From: Adhaeribacter soli
Lineage (GTDB): Bacteria > Bacteroidota > Bacteroidia > Cytophagales > Hymenobacteraceae
Assembly (NCBI RefSeq): GCF_008727925.1
Contig: NZ_VTWT01000007.1
Span: 286,417-350,416, forward strand
DNA: 64,000 nucleotides
Direction: 5' to 3'
Numbering within the stretch: the stretch's first letter is position 1; each line of letters starts with the position of its first letter. Below are positions 24,886-33,302 of this stretch, one piece after another. Below the pieces are notes generated by a model, which worked only from the letters and a program-made list of their open reading frames with translations, was not told the origin of the DNA and made no database searches. The translations under genes were made by a program, and so were the position numbers.

Positions 24886-26169
24886 TTATGCTTCTGCTTC
24901 GCTTTCCTCTGCTTCTGCCGGCATTCCTAATTTCGGTTGGGCATGGTAATAAAGTGTGGAGCAGTTCTTCGGGTCTAAAATGGTGCGGGCTTGCTGCAGC
25001 AGGGCGTCGGCGGTTACGGCTTGTACGTTGGCGCTTTCCTGGTTTATCAGGTTGGCGTCGCCCATCAGTTTGAAATAAGCCAAAGACATGGCCCGGTTCA
25101 GCAATTCGATCTCGGAAAACACCAGGGAAGTTTCGGCCTGGTTCTTTACTTTGGTCAGCTCTTCTTCCGAAATGCCGTTCGCCATAAATTCGGCGTTAAT
25201 TTCCTCGATGGCTTTGTTGGCGACTTCAATGTCTACCCCGGCGTTCAGTTTGCCCTGGATAATGAGCAGTCCCGGTTCCATGGAGCCCATAACCGAAGCG
25301 CTGATGGAGTTCAAAAGTTTGTCTTCTTTTACCAGTTTGTTGTAGAGGCGCGAAGATTTTCCGCGGCCTAGGATATCGCTTACCAGATCGGCGGCGTGGT
25401 AATCTTTGTCGGTGCGGGCGGGCATGTGGTAGGCTTTGTACAGGGCACTCAGCGGCACGTCGGCGTACACATCCAGGCGACGGGCTTTGGTTTGTTTCGG
25501 CTCTACGGGCAGGTTACGCTCGTATTTTACGCCCGATGGAATGGGGCCGAACCATTTTTCAGCCAATTCTTTGGCTTTGGCAACCGTAATATTTCCGGCC
25601 ACTACCAAGATCGCATTAATCGGGGAATAATGCTTGTCGAAGAAATTCCGGACGTCGTCCATTACGGCATTTTCGATGTGCGCCACTTCTTTGCCGATGG
25701 TAGCCCATTTGTACGGGTGCTGCTGGTACACGAGCGGACGGAGTTTCAGCCACACGTCGCCGTAGGGCTGGTTCAGGTAATTCTGCTTGAATTCTTCCAC
25801 CACCACTTTGCGCTGTACTTCCAAGCCTTTTTCGCTGAAAGCCAGGCCAAGCATCCGGTCCGATTCGAGCCAAAAACCGGTTTCGATGTTTTGGGCCGGA
25901 ACAGTGAGGTAATAGTTTGTAATGTCGGGGCTGGTGAAGGCGTTGTTTTCGCCGCCTACGCGCTGCAACGGCTCGTCGTAGCTCGGGATGTTTACCGAAC
26001 CGCTGAACATTAGGTGCTCAAATAAGTGGGCAAAGCCCGTGTGGTTTTCGTCTTCGTCGCGGGAGCCTACATCGTAGAGCACGTTCAAAACCGCCATGGG
26101 CGTGGTTAGATCTTCGTGCACAATGCAGCGGAGGCCGTTATCTAAAGTAAATTCTTCGAATTGAATCAT
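24886..26169 (-). CDS. M16 family zinc peptidase (M16B type)
   Basis: 427 aa, no signal peptide. The inverted zinc motif HxxEH is in 'GFAHLFEHLMFSG' (residues ~45-57), with the downstream Glu about 75 residues later in 'RKVVVEEFKQNY'. The second, non-catalytic half has the family 'PLSALYKAYHMPA' and 'LSDILGRGKSSRLYNKLV'-like stretch. M16B enzymes are cytoplasmic or periplasmic clam-shell peptidases acting on unstructured peptides. It heads a two-gene operon. A 7-nt-period tract begins 5 nt upstream of the start codon. Confidence 0.93.
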   Translation of the reverse strand: MIQFEEFTLDNGLRCIVHEDLTTPMAVLNVLYDVGSRDEDENHTGFAHLFEHLMFSGSVNIPSYDEPLQRVGGENNAFTSPDITNYYLTVPAQNIETGFWLESDRMLGLAFSEKGLEVQRKVVVEEFKQNYLNQPYGDVWLKLRPLVYQQHPYKWATIGKEVAHIENAVMDDVRNFFDKHYSPINAILVVAGNITVAKAKELAEKWFGPIPSGVKYERNLPVEPKQTKARRLDVYADVPLSALYKAYHMPARTDKDYHAADLVSDILGRGKSSRLYNKLVKEDKLLNSISASVMGSMEPGLLIIQGKLNAGVDIEVANKAIEEINAEFMANGISEEELTKVKNQAETSLVFSEIELLNRAMSLAYFKLMGDANLINQESANVQAVTADALLQQARTILDPKNCSTLYYHAQPKLGMPAEAEESEAEA

Positions 26170-26174
26170 ATTTC

Positions 26175-26202
26175 AGTATCAAGTATCAGGTATCAGGTAG
26201 CT
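26175..26202 (-). repeat. 7-nt-period tract upstream of the M16 gene
   Basis: Plus-strand heptads AGTATCA AGTATCA GGTATCA GGTAGCT, 5 nt from the start codon. The words resemble those of the inverted tracts at 16.2 and 17.2 kb. Confidence 0.8.
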
Positions 26203-26349
26203 GGACTTTTTTTGTCCAAAACCTACCGTTTTACGACAGTTTGTGCCGAAGTTCAGCTTTTTCGGGGAATTATTTAAGCAATTGCCGGAAAATATTGGCA
26301 TGCGGTCTGGTGGTGGGCTGTCTGTGTGCTTATTGTGATAAATTATCTG

Positions 26350-26475
26350 AACACGATTTTCTGGATTTTAAGGTTGGACAGGATTTTTTTACCGGGAATG
26401 CGTGGGGGACAGGTCAAGCCCTGTCCGTACAAATAAAAATTCTCCCTCCCCTGAATTAGCTGCCGGGGAGGGGTG
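26350..26475. repeat. 9-nt-period tract, GGACAGG palindrome and GGAGGGG palindrome
   Basis: 26355-26390 reads GATTTTCTG GATTTTAAG GTTGGACAG GATTTTTTT. 26407-26426 is a palindrome GGACAGG / CCTGTCC. 26442-26472 is a GGGGAGGGG element with CTCCCTCCCCT on the left. They lie in the 384-nt gap between divergent genes; no gene visible. Confidence 0.75.
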
Positions 26476-26495
26476 AAAAAATTAAATGTTATTTC

Positions 26496-26526
26496 TTTCC
26501 GGCTGGCTGGAAATAGGTTAATTTTG
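26496..26526 (+). promoter_or_regulatory. Bacteroidota-type promoter of the fused E1 gene
   Basis: TTTC (26496-26499), an exact 19-nt spacer and TAATTTTG (26519-26526) match TTTG-N19-TAnnTTTG with one mismatch. The start codon follows 27 nt after the -7 box. Confidence 0.75.
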
Positions 26527-26553
26527 CGGCGCTTTTAATTCGCATTTAAGACT

Positions 26554-28530
26554 ATGAATTTCAACCGCAAAGACTATACCGACGAAGACCTGATCCGTCT
26601 GTACCGTGGCATTCTGAAACCCCGCATGATCGAGGAGAAAATGCTCATCCTGCTCCGCCAGGGAAAAGTGAGTAAATGGTTCTCCGGTATCGGTCAGGAA
26701 GCTATATCGGTGGGCTCTACCTTAGCCCTCGATAATGACGAATATATTTTGCCGATGCACCGGAATTTAGGTGTTTTCACCTGCCGCGACATGGCGCTGG
26801 ACCAGCTGTTTGCCCAGTTCCAGGGTAAAACTACCGGTTTCACCAAAGGCCGCGACCGTTCTTTCCACTTCGGTTCGAACGAGCACCACATTGTAGGCAT
26901 GATCTCGCACCTGGGGCCGCAGCTGGCGGTTGCCGATGGTATTGCGCTGGCTGACCTGCTCGAAAAGCGGGAAAAAGTAACGCTGGTGTATTCCGGCGAC
27001 GGCGGCGCAAGCGAAGGCGATTTCCATGAAGCTCTGAACGTAGCGGCGGTTTGGAACCTGCCGGTTATTTTCATGATCGAGAATAACGGTTATGGCCTTT
27101 CTACGCCAAGCAACGAACAATTCAAATTCAACTATTTTATCGATAAAGGTCCGGCTTACGGCATGGATGCCTTGCAGATAGATGGCAACAACGTGCTGGA
27201 AGTGTACGACACCGTGCGGCAGGCGGCCAACAGCATGCGCAAAAATCCGCGCCCGATGCTGATCGAAGCCATGACGTTCCGGATGCGCGGCCACGAGGAA
27301 GCTTCCGGAACCAAATACGTGCCGCAGGAGCTGTTCGAGAAATGGGCGAAAAAAGATCCGGTAGATAATTTCGAAAAATACCTGCTCGAAGAAAAAGTGC
27401 TGACGCCAAAGTCCATGGCGGCTATCCGCGAGGAATTCAAAGCAGAAATCGAGCGCGGCCTGGATATTGCTTTCGGCACGCCAATGCCTACGGCCAACGC
27501 CGAAGAAGAAATTGCAGACATGTACCAGCCTTTTGAACAGGTGGTAATTGAGCCGGCGTCGGATAAAACTACGGAGAAACGTTTCGTGGATGCTATTTCC
27601 GACGGTTTGCGCCAGAGCATGGAGCGTTACCCGGAACTGGTTTTAATGGGTCAGGACATTGCCGAGTATGGCGGTGTTTTCAAAATTACCGAAGGCTTCG
27701 TAGAGAAATTCGGCAAAGCTCGCGTACGTAATACGCCTTTATGCGAAAGCGCCATTATCGGTATAGGTCTGGGTATGTCGATCAAGAAAAAGAAAACGAT
27801 GGTAGAAATGCAGTTTGCCGATTTCGTGACCTGCGGTTTCAACCAGATCGTGAACAATTTAGCCAAATCGCATTACCGTTGGGGACAGAACGCCGATGTA
27901 GTGGTGCGGATGCCTACGGGCGCGGGCGCGGCAGCGGGTCCGTTCCACTCGCAAAGCAACGAAGCCTGGTTCTTCCACACGCCGGGTCTGAAAATTGTGT
28001 ATCCAAGCAATCCTGTTGATGCCAAAGGTTTGCTGAACGCTGCTATTGAAGACCCGAACCCGGTAATGTACTTCGAGCACAAAATGCTGTACCGTTCTTT
28101 AGCGGCCCAGGTTCCGGACGATTATTATACCACCGAGATCGGAAAAGCGGCTTTAGCGCGCGAAGGCGAAGACTTTTCAATAATTACTTACGGAATGGGC
28201 GTACACTGGGCAACGCAAATGCTAGATAAGTTGTCTTTAAGTGCAGATGTGCTTGATCTTCGGACCTTATTGCCTTGGGATAAAGAAGCCGTTCGGGAAA
28301 CCGTTGAGAAAACCGGCCGCGTAATTATTCTGCACGAAGATACCTTAACCGGTGGCATCGGTGCGGAGATTGGCGCATGGATTGCCGAAAACTGTTTCGA
28401 GCGCCTCGATTCGCCGGTTATCCGCGTTGGCGGCCTCGATACGGCTATTCCGTTCGCGCCGCCGCTGGAGCAGGAATTCCTGCCGGTGAAGCGTTTGCAG
28501 GAAGCCGTTGAGAAAATGCTTGTATATTAG
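26554..28530 (+). CDS. 2-oxoacid dehydrogenase E1, fused alpha and beta subunits
   Basis: 658 aa. The alpha half (about 1-330) carries the thiamine diphosphate motif from 'SGDGGASEGDFHEALN' to 'MIENNGYG'. The beta half (about 345-658) carries 'VLMGQDIAEYGGVF', 'NTPLCESAIIGIGLGM' and 'GGLDTAIPFAPPLE'. E1 decarboxylates a 2-oxoacid (pyruvate or branched-chain oxoacids) and passes the acyl group to the lipoyl arm of E2. The fusion is common in Bacteroidota, and sequence alone does not tell pyruvate from branched-chain specificity. No E2 is adjacent. The next gene begins 25 nt downstream. Confidence 0.92.
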   Translation: MNFNRKDYTDEDLIRLYRGILKPRMIEEKMLILLRQGKVSKWFSGIGQEAISVGSTLALDNDEYILPMHRNLGVFTCRDMALDQLFAQFQGKTTGFTKGRDRSFHFGSNEHHIVGMISHLGPQLAVADGIALADLLEKREKVTLVYSGDGGASEGDFHEALNVAAVWNLPVIFMIENNGYGLSTPSNEQFKFNYFIDKGPAYGMDALQIDGNNVLEVYDTVRQAANSMRKNPRPMLIEAMTFRMRGHEEASGTKYVPQELFEKWAKKDPVDNFEKYLLEEKVLTPKSMAAIREEFKAEIERGLDIAFGTPMPTANAEEEIADMYQPFEQVVIEPASDKTTEKRFVDAISDGLRQSMERYPELVLMGQDIAEYGGVFKITEGFVEKFGKARVRNTPLCESAIIGIGLGMSIKKKKTMVEMQFADFVTCGFNQIVNNLAKSHYRWGQNADVVVRMPTGAGAAAGPFHSQSNEAWFFHTPGLKIVYPSNPVDAKGLLNAAIEDPNPVMYFEHKMLYRSLAAQVPDDYYTTEIGKAALAREGEDFSIITYGMGVHWATQMLDKLSLSADVLDLRTLLPWDKEAVRETVEKTGRVIILHEDTLTGGIGAEIGAWIAENCFERLDSPVIRVGGLDTAIPFAPPLEQEFLPVKRLQEAVEKMLVY

Positions 28531-28555
28531 GCGGGAATAGTGTAATTTAACCAAT

Positions 28556-29077
28556 ATGTTGAACGTGCTGCGGCTTTTCCGGAAAAACAATAGCCTTTTG
28601 GGCCAAAAAAGTACCTTGTTGCTTTTACTGGCTATGGCGCTTGTTTTTTCGGAAGGGTGCAGCCGTAAACTGCCTTGCCCGGATGTAAACAAAGCAACCG
28701 CCAAGGCCAAGAAAGGCACAAAGAAGAAGAAAAAGGCCAGACCGGCAAACCTGGCAGACCCCGACAATCCGAACCCGGACGATGCCAGTCAGGATGCCAC
28801 GGCCAGCGCCGATGCTACGGATAATGCGACTGCTTCTTTAGACGATGCCGCCACTACCGAGAGCAAGCCAAAAGCAAGCCTGACGGCGAAAAAGAACCGC
28901 TATAATAAGAACGGGCTGCTACAGAAAGGAAAGTACAAGAAACTCCGAAACAATCCTGCCCGTAAAGTGAAGCGGAAAGGAAATTTCTTTACCGACCTGT
29001 TCTCAGGGAAAAAGACGAAGAAGACGAAGAAAACAAAATCGAGACCGGAACCGAATGTTGAACCTGTAGATGAATGA
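28556..29077 (+). CDS. Basic/acidic low-complexity lipoprotein (173 aa)
   Basis: N-terminal hydrophobic segment ending in a lipobox-like 'LVFSEGCSRK' (Cys at about residue 35), then 'LPCPDVNKA' typical of Bacteroidota lipoproteins. The rest is low-complexity: Lys runs ('KKGTKKKKKAR'), an acidic Asp/Ala/Thr block (about 70-100), and a basic C-terminal half ('GKKTKKTKKTKSR'). It is probably membrane-anchored on the periplasmic side. No family recognised. It shares an ATGA stop/start overlap with the next gene, so the two are translationally coupled. Confidence 0.65.
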   Translation: MLNVLRLFRKNNSLLGQKSTLLLLLAMALVFSEGCSRKLPCPDVNKATAKAKKGTKKKKKARPANLADPDNPNPDDASQDATASADATDNATASLDDAATTESKPKASLTAKKNRYNKNGLLQKGKYKKLRNNPARKVKRKGNFFTDLFSGKKTKKTKKTKSRPEPNVEPVDE

Positions 29078-29406
29078 TTATGAAAACTTCTGATTACTCC
29101 TTATCCAAATTTCTGCAAGCTTCTGTAATAGCCATCTGCCTTTCGGCGGGAATATCGAACGCTGCTTTTGCGCAAATTTCCTTTGAAAGCGAACGCTCCC
29201 GGGCCGATAGCCGTAAAATACGCCGGGAAGCTGCCCGCTACAAAGCTGACGATGTAAAGGATTCGCACTTGAATATGAAAATGTATTCTTATAAGCGGGG
29301 CGCTGCCGGCAAAAAGGCTAAAAACGAAGAGCTGGAAACAGACGAAATCTACAACGGCCCGAACCCGGTAAAAAACGAGCGGCGGCTTTTCAAAAAGAAA
29401 AACTAG
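29074..29406 (+). CDS. Exported protein with basic tail (110 aa)
   Basis: ATG 29074 overlaps the preceding stop codon as ATGA; ATG 29080 is an equally good start two codons in. A signal peptide ('LQASVIAICLSAGISNAAFAQ') is followed by a charged mature part with 'SRKIRREAARYK', 'YSYKRGAAGKKAKNEELE' and the C-terminus 'ERRLFKKKN'. No family recognised. It lies in a run with the E1 gene, the preceding lipoprotein and ytxJ, spaced 24-25 nt or overlapping. Confidence 0.65.
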   Translation: MIMKTSDYSLSKFLQASVIAICLSAGISNAAFAQISFESERSRADSRKIRREAARYKADDVKDSHLNMKMYSYKRGAAGKKAKNEELETDEIYNGPNPVKNERRLFKKKN

Positions 29407-29429
29407 TACCGGACTTAATTGCAAAAGCC

Positions 29430-29774
29430 ATGATCCAGTGGAAACCCTTAAATCAGACCGCTCAGATAGAATCTTTAGCCGAAGAGTCGAAAGAGCAACC
29501 GATCGTTATTTTCAAACACAGCACCAGCTGCTCCATTAGTTCTATGGCCAAAAGCCGGCTGGAGCGCCAGTGGGAAGACAGCAGCCTGAAAAACATTAAA
29601 CCATATTACCTCGATCTGCTCAGCTTCCGCCCGGTTTCAAACGAAATAGCCGAATTCTTCCAGGTCCGTCATGAATCACCGCAGCTGCTGCTTATTCAGG
29701 ATGGCGTTTGTACCTACCATGCTTCGCACATGGGTATTAAACTCGACGAAGTTAAAAAGCTGGTTACTTCATAA
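29430..29774 (+). CDS. ytxJ: Bacillithiol-system redox protein YtxJ
   Basis: 114 aa with a monothiol-type active site 'HSTSCSISSMAKSRLE' in a thioredoxin-like fold, and a cis-Pro region 'HESPQLLLIQDG'. YtxJ (DUF2847) is thought to act as a monothiol bacilliredoxin, removing bacillithiol from oxidised protein thiols in the cytoplasm. Its presence suggests that this organism uses bacillithiol. It is the last gene of the run starting with the fused E1, followed by a hairpin terminator. Confidence 0.9.
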   Translation: MIQWKPLNQTAQIESLAEESKEQPIVIFKHSTSCSISSMAKSRLERQWEDSSLKNIKPYYLDLLSFRPVSNEIAEFFQVRHESPQLLLIQDGVCTYHASHMGIKLDEVKKLVTS

Positions 29775-29795
29775 GTTGTAAAGCCTTTATAAACA

Positions 29796-29831
29796 AAAAA
29801 GCATTGCCTGTTTAACCGGGCAATGCTTTTT
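29796..29831 (+). terminator. Hairpin terminator after ytxJ
   Basis: AAAAAGCATTGCC (29796-29808) and its exact complement (29819-29831) with a 10-nt loop, ending in T. From here to 30119 I see no supported gene. Confidence 0.85.
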
Positions 29832-30119
29832 AGTTTGTCTGTACTATGATTTACAGTATTAAAGGATGTACAGAATTTCTTACAAAAGAATTACTACAAA
29901 CCCGGAGCGTAAAGAGAAAAAGAGAAGTTTTGGAATAGCCGAACCTGTTGCTTTCAGTGCAAGGTTGGGCTTGAAACTTTCACAGAGCTTTTACCAGAAT
30001 TTTTTTCTTTCGCTGAGCCTTCCTCGTTTTTCTACTGAATCCGATTTAATTTTTTGAAATTCAATCCTGTCTGTTTTATTAATCCTTAAAATTGTGTTCA
30101 GACAAATTGAACTTACTTT

Positions 30120-30527
30120 TTAATAGTTAAAAGCTACCGTTTGCTTGATTTCCGGGTGCAGGCTTAGGGCTACCGGGCAGGTACGGGCGGCATTTTCCAG
30201 AATGGCTTTTTCCTTATCGGTAAAGGTGTTGCTGTCGGGCATGTTAAAGCCGATTACTACTTCGGCAATGCGGCGGGGTTCGGCAGCCATAATTTTCTTT
30301 ATCTCCAGGGTTGTGCCTTCCAGTTGAATATTGTTGCGTTCGGCCACAATTCCCATAATGGTGAGCATGCAGCTGCCCAGAGCGGCGCATACCAGGTCGG
30401 AAGGGGAAAAGGCTTCGCCGCGGCCGTTATTATCGGTAGGAGCATCGGTAATAATGGTGTTGCCGGAAGCGTTATGAGTAGCTTGGGTGCGGAGATTACC
30501 GGAGTAAACGGTGCTGATTGTGCTCAT
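30120..30527 (-). CDS. OsmC-family peroxiredoxin-like protein
   Basis: 135 aa. Both conserved cysteines are present: 'ALGSCMLTIMGIVAE' and 'ARTCPVALSLHPEI', with the family 'SPSDLVCAALG' before the first. OsmC/Ohr proteins reduce organic hydroperoxides with the cysteine pair in a dimeric cytoplasmic enzyme. The start at ATG 30527 is clear. It is divergent from the next gene, whose promoter lies 17-48 nt beyond this start codon. Confidence 0.92.
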   Translation of the reverse strand: MSTISTVYSGNLRTQATHNASGNTIITDAPTDNNGRGEAFSPSDLVCAALGSCMLTIMGIVAERNNIQLEGTTLEIKKIMAAEPRRIAEVVIGFNMPDSNTFTDKEKAILENAARTCPVALSLHPEIKQTVAFNY

Positions 30528-30544
30528 TTCTGGAAAAAACTAAA

Positions 30545-30575
30545 TTTGTTCGTGAGCGTAAATTTATTACTTTTA
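30545..30575 (+). promoter_or_regulatory. Bacteroidota-type promoter, fixes the start of the next gene
   Basis: TTTG (30545-30548), an exact 19-nt spacer and TACTTTTA (30568-30575; one mismatch to TAnnTTTG). It supports initiation at GTG 30597 rather than at in-frame starts upstream of the promoter. Confidence 0.7.
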
Positions 30576-30596
30576 AACCACAAATTGTCCTTTGCC

Positions 30597-31343
30597 GTGT
30601 TTAAATTCTCCTGTCTCTCAATTTTGTTTTTCCTGGCGTTTGCTCCAACCGGCTTTGCCCAAACGGAAGCGCCCCGGAAAGAATTTACTTACGGCCTAAA
30701 CTTCAATACCAACGGAGGTATTATCGGCGGAATTTCCCTGCGTTCTTCCAAAACTATTCAGGACCGATGGCAGCAGTTCTGGGGCCTGGAAATTGTGGAG
30801 GTAAAGCATCCGAAAGAAAATAAGTACCTGGGCCAGGGCGGCGATATTTTTGTGCTCGGCAAAACCAATTATATGTATGTATTTCGTCCGGAATACGGAC
30901 GGGAATACATGTTCTTTAAAAAAGCCCAGGAATCGGGCGTGGAGGTGAATGCGGTTATCGGCGTTGGTCCTTCTGTTGCTTTGCTGGTACCGTATTATAT
31001 CGATTACGATGTAAACGAAGTAGGGCGAAGCGGTAACCCGGCCCAACAACGCGATATTCAGCGGGTTCGTTACGATCCTGTTCTGGAACATAATAAACCT
31101 GATTTTATAATAGGCAGTGCCGGCTTTTTAACCGGTATAAACGAAACCGAGGTAAATATCGGGGCCCACCTGAGAACAGCCGTGAGTTTCGAATACGGCC
31201 GGTACCAGGAAAACATTACTGGCATAGAAACCGGATTCCTGTTTGAAGCTTATCCTAAAAAAATAATTTTGTTGCCCCAGGCCCAGAATAACAGTGTATT
31301 CACTTCCGTTTATCTTACCATCTACTACGGCCGCCGCAAATAA
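30597..31343 (+). CDS. Exported protein, probably outer-membrane beta-barrel-like (248 aa)
   Basis: The GTG at 30597 begins directly with a signal peptide ([22 protein letters not shown]) and lies about 20 nt after a good promoter. The mature part has many alternating-polarity strands ('[21 protein letters not shown]', '[13 protein letters not shown]', '[10 protein letters not shown]') and repeated Gly-aromatic phrases, as in small outer-membrane barrels. I do not recognise a named family. Extending the frame upstream would overlap the OsmC gene on the other strand. Function unknown. Confidence 0.7.
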   Translation: MFKFSCLSILFFLAFAPTGFAQTEAPRKEFTYGLNFNTNGGIIGGISLRSSKTIQDRWQQFWGLEIVEVKHPKENKYLGQGGDIFVLGKTNYMYVFRPEYGREYMFFKKAQESGVEVNAVIGVGPSVALLVPYYIDYDVNEVGRSGNPAQQRDIQRVRYDPVLEHNKPDFIIGSAGFLTGINETEVNIGAHLRTAVSFEYGRYQENITGIETGFLFEAYPKKIILLPQAQNNSVFTSVYLTIYYGRRK

Positions 31344-31361
31344 AGCCAGCCCGATACTTTC

Positions 31362-31392
31362 TTTGCTATCCGCAAGTTCCTTCGTACCTTTG
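31362..31392 (+). promoter_or_regulatory. Perfect Bacteroidota promoter of lipA, apparently leaderless
   Basis: TTTG (31362-31365), exactly 19 nt, TACCTTTG (31385-31392): a full consensus match. The lipA ATG begins only 4 nt after the -7 box, so transcription should start at or within a few nucleotides of the start codon. Confidence 0.85.
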
Positions 31393-31396
31393 CCTT

Positions 31397-32290
31397 ATGG
31401 ATGAATTGTTAAGGTTGCCGGTTTTACAACCGGTAGTAGAACAGCCTAAAAACCGCAAGCCCGACTGGTTGCGGGTAAAGCTGCCCGTAGGGAAGGAATA
31501 CGCCAAAGTCCGCAGCATTGTGGACGAAAATAAACTGCACACCATTTGCGAAAGCGGAAATTGCCCGAACATGGGCGAATGCTGGGGCGCCGGCACCGCT
31601 ACGTTCATGATATTAGGGAACGTTTGCACGCGCAGCTGCTCGTTCTGTGCCGTAGCCACCGGCCGGCCAAACGAGTACGATGTAGACGAACCGCGCCGCG
31701 TTGCCGAAGCCATTAAAACCATGGGCGTGAAGCACGCCGTAATCACTTCGGTGAACCGCGACGAACTGAAAGACCGTGGCGCTGCCATCTGGCACGAAAC
31801 GGTAGTGCTGATCAAAGAATTATCGCCATTAACTACCATTGAAACGTTAATTCCGGACGTGAAAGCCAACTGGGAGGCCCTGGAAGTAATGATCTCGGCC
31901 GGGCAGGAAGTGGTATCGCACAACATGGAAACTGTCGGCAGTTTGTACCGCATGGTGCGCCCGCAGGCCAAATACGACCGCAGCCTGGAGCAGATCCGCC
32001 GCACGAAAGAATACGGCAAACGCACCAAAACCGGTATTATGCTGGGCCTCGGCGAAAAGAAGGAAGAAGTTTACCAGGCCATGGACGATCTTGCTGCCAA
32101 CGGCCTGGATATTCTAACCTTAGGGCAGTACCTGCAGCCGACCAAACGCCACATAGAAGTAGCTGAATTTATTCACCCGGATCTGTTTGCGCATTATAAG
32201 GAAGAAGGCTTACGCCGCGGCCTGAAATACGTAGAATCCGGCCCGCTGGTACGTTCCTCTTATCACGCCGAACGCCACGTACACGTTTAA
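31397..32290 (+). CDS. lipA: Lipoyl synthase
   Basis: Radical SAM enzyme that inserts two sulfurs into octanoyl-lysine on E2 and GcvH proteins. It has the family N-terminal auxiliary cluster motif '[13 protein letters not shown]' (CX4CX5C) and the radical SAM motif '[10 protein letters not shown]' (CX3CX2C), plus 'RSSYHAERH' at the C-terminus (the conserved RSSY). The 297 aa length is normal. It lies within 5 kb of the fused E1 gene and 1 kb from gcvP, whose complexes need lipoylation. The promoter sits immediately before the ATG. Confidence 0.98.
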   Translation: MDELLRLPVLQPVVEQPKNRKPDWLRVKLPVGKEYAKVRSIVDENKLHTICESGNCPNMGECWGAGTATFMILGNVCTRSCSFCAVATGRPNEYDVDEPRRVAEAIKTMGVKHAVITSVNRDELKDRGAAIWHETVVLIKELSPLTTIETLIPDVKANWEALEVMISAGQEVVSHNMETVGSLYRMVRPQAKYDRSLEQIRRTKEYGKRTKTGIMLGLGEKKEEVYQAMDDLAANGLDILTLGQYLQPTKRHIEVAEFIHPDLFAHYKEEGLRRGLKYVESGPLVRSSYHAERHVHV

Positions 32291-32310
32291 GCACTTTACT
32301 TTTTTATCTG

Positions 32311-32350
32311 AAAACAATAGCCATTTCCAATCGGAAAAGGCTATTGTTTT
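32311..32350 (+). terminator. Hairpin terminator after lipA
   Basis: AAAACAATAGCC (32311-32322) pairs with 32339-32350, extended by an inner TTTCC/GGAAA stem, and is followed by T. It also faces the convergent DUF4136 gene. Confidence 0.85.
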
Positions 32351-32391
32351 TATACGCCTGCCGGAGGTGAATAACCGAGGTGGAAATCAAG

Positions 32392-32988
32392 TTATTTTTT
32401 CTTGTCTGCACCGGGAGGATATTTTTCAAAGATCCGGGAAACAATTTTATCTACTTCGCTCTGTGAAATATTAACGTTGTCTACCCGCATCTGGCCCCAG
32501 CCCCGCCATACCAGCTCATTGTCCCTGGCATCTACCAAGTCGATGATGATAGTTCCATCTTGGTACTGATCGATGTACATGGGGTAAGCAAAGCGCGAAT
32601 AGCCATAATCGTAGCGATAACCATACCACCAGCCGTAACCATACCAGCCGGGCCCGTACCAGCCGGGGTAGTAGCCGTAATCGTTATGAAGCTCCTGGCG
32701 CGTAACTACTTTTACATCGTAAGCCACCAGTATATCCGGGTTTGAATCTACCAATCGGAAACCTTTGCGGGCCATATTGGCTTCTACAGCGCTTCTGATC
32801 CTTTTATCCAGGAAGGTATTGTAAGTCCGGATGGAATCGCGGCGCGCAGGTGGTGTATCCTGGTACCATTTATAAGTAGTATAGCTGGTAAAGTTAGCTG
32901 AGCGGTCATAATCGGTGCTTACGCTTACCGATGAAGCACAGCCCCAGAGTAGGCCAAAAAGAAGAATTAAAGGCAAAAGTGTTTTCAT
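32392..32988 (-). CDS. DUF4136 lipoprotein
   Basis: 198 aa with a lipoprotein signal (MKTLLPLILLFGLLWGCAS; lipid-anchored Cys at residue 17). The DUF4136 pattern is visible: 'VSTDYDRSANFTSYTTYKW', 'LDKRIRSAVEANMARKGF', 'PDILVAYDVK' and 'GTIIIDLVDARDNELVWRG'. A Tyr/Gly/Trp-rich insert at about residues 105-130 ('YYPGWYGPGWYGYGWWYG') is prominent. It is predicted to be anchored on the periplasmic face of a membrane. Molecular role of the family is not established. Confidence 0.88.
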   Translation of the reverse strand: MKTLLPLILLFGLLWGCASSVSVSTDYDRSANFTSYTTYKWYQDTPPARRDSIRTYNTFLDKRIRSAVEANMARKGFRLVDSNPDILVAYDVKVVTRQELHNDYGYYPGWYGPGWYGYGWWYGYRYDYGYSRFAYPMYIDQYQDGTIIIDLVDARDNELVWRGWGQMRVDNVNISQSEVDKIVSRIFEKYPPGADKKK

Positions 32989-33220
32989 AGTTAAGCTGGA
33001 TAAATTCTGAATATTTGGCTTAAGAGCCTGACGTTCTAGGTTATACGTTCTAAAATAGTTTAGGTAAATTTCTGATAACCAGTAGAAAACAATGTTTTGT
33101 GCCCGGGATTTGAAAACACTAAAGGCGGACCAGGCTGAAGATCAGATTAACCCTCTGAAAGCTTTTGACCTTTCATAAAACGATATTCTTTGGCAGTAAA
33201 AAAGAAAAAGCCCTGAATGA

Positions 33221-33257
33221 AAAAAACCGCTCCGGATCTCTCCAAAGCGGCTTTTTT
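33221..33257 (-). terminator. Hairpin terminator after gcvP
   Basis: CCGCT / AGCGG stem with an inner GGA/TCC pairing, flanked by A-run (33221-33226) and T-run, so it can act on either strand. It lies just beyond the octad tract that follows the gcvP stop codon. Confidence 0.7.
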
Positions 33258-33262
33258 AGCTT

Positions 33263-33302
33263 TTTAACAATTTGGCAATTAAGCCATTTAACAATTTAGC
33301 TT
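33263..33302 (-). repeat. 8-nt-period tract merging into the gcvP stop codon
   Basis: Plus-strand octads TTTAACAA TTTGGCAA TTAAGCCA TTTAACAA TTTAGCTT; the last unit runs into the stop codon at 33301-33303. Confidence 0.8.

Noticed and set aside
26241..26459. 72-aa frame in the gap before the fused E1 gene
   Set aside because: It runs through the 9-nt tract and a palindrome and has no family features.
29866..30057. 63-aa plus-strand frame in the gap after ytxJ
   Set aside because: No promoter, no recognisable feature in the protein and no sign of codon bias; it follows a terminator and ends near the OsmC gene.
30324..30596. N-terminal extension of the exported 248-aa protein
   Set aside because: It would overlap the OsmC gene on the other strand and run across a good promoter; the GTG at 30597 begins a clean signal peptide.
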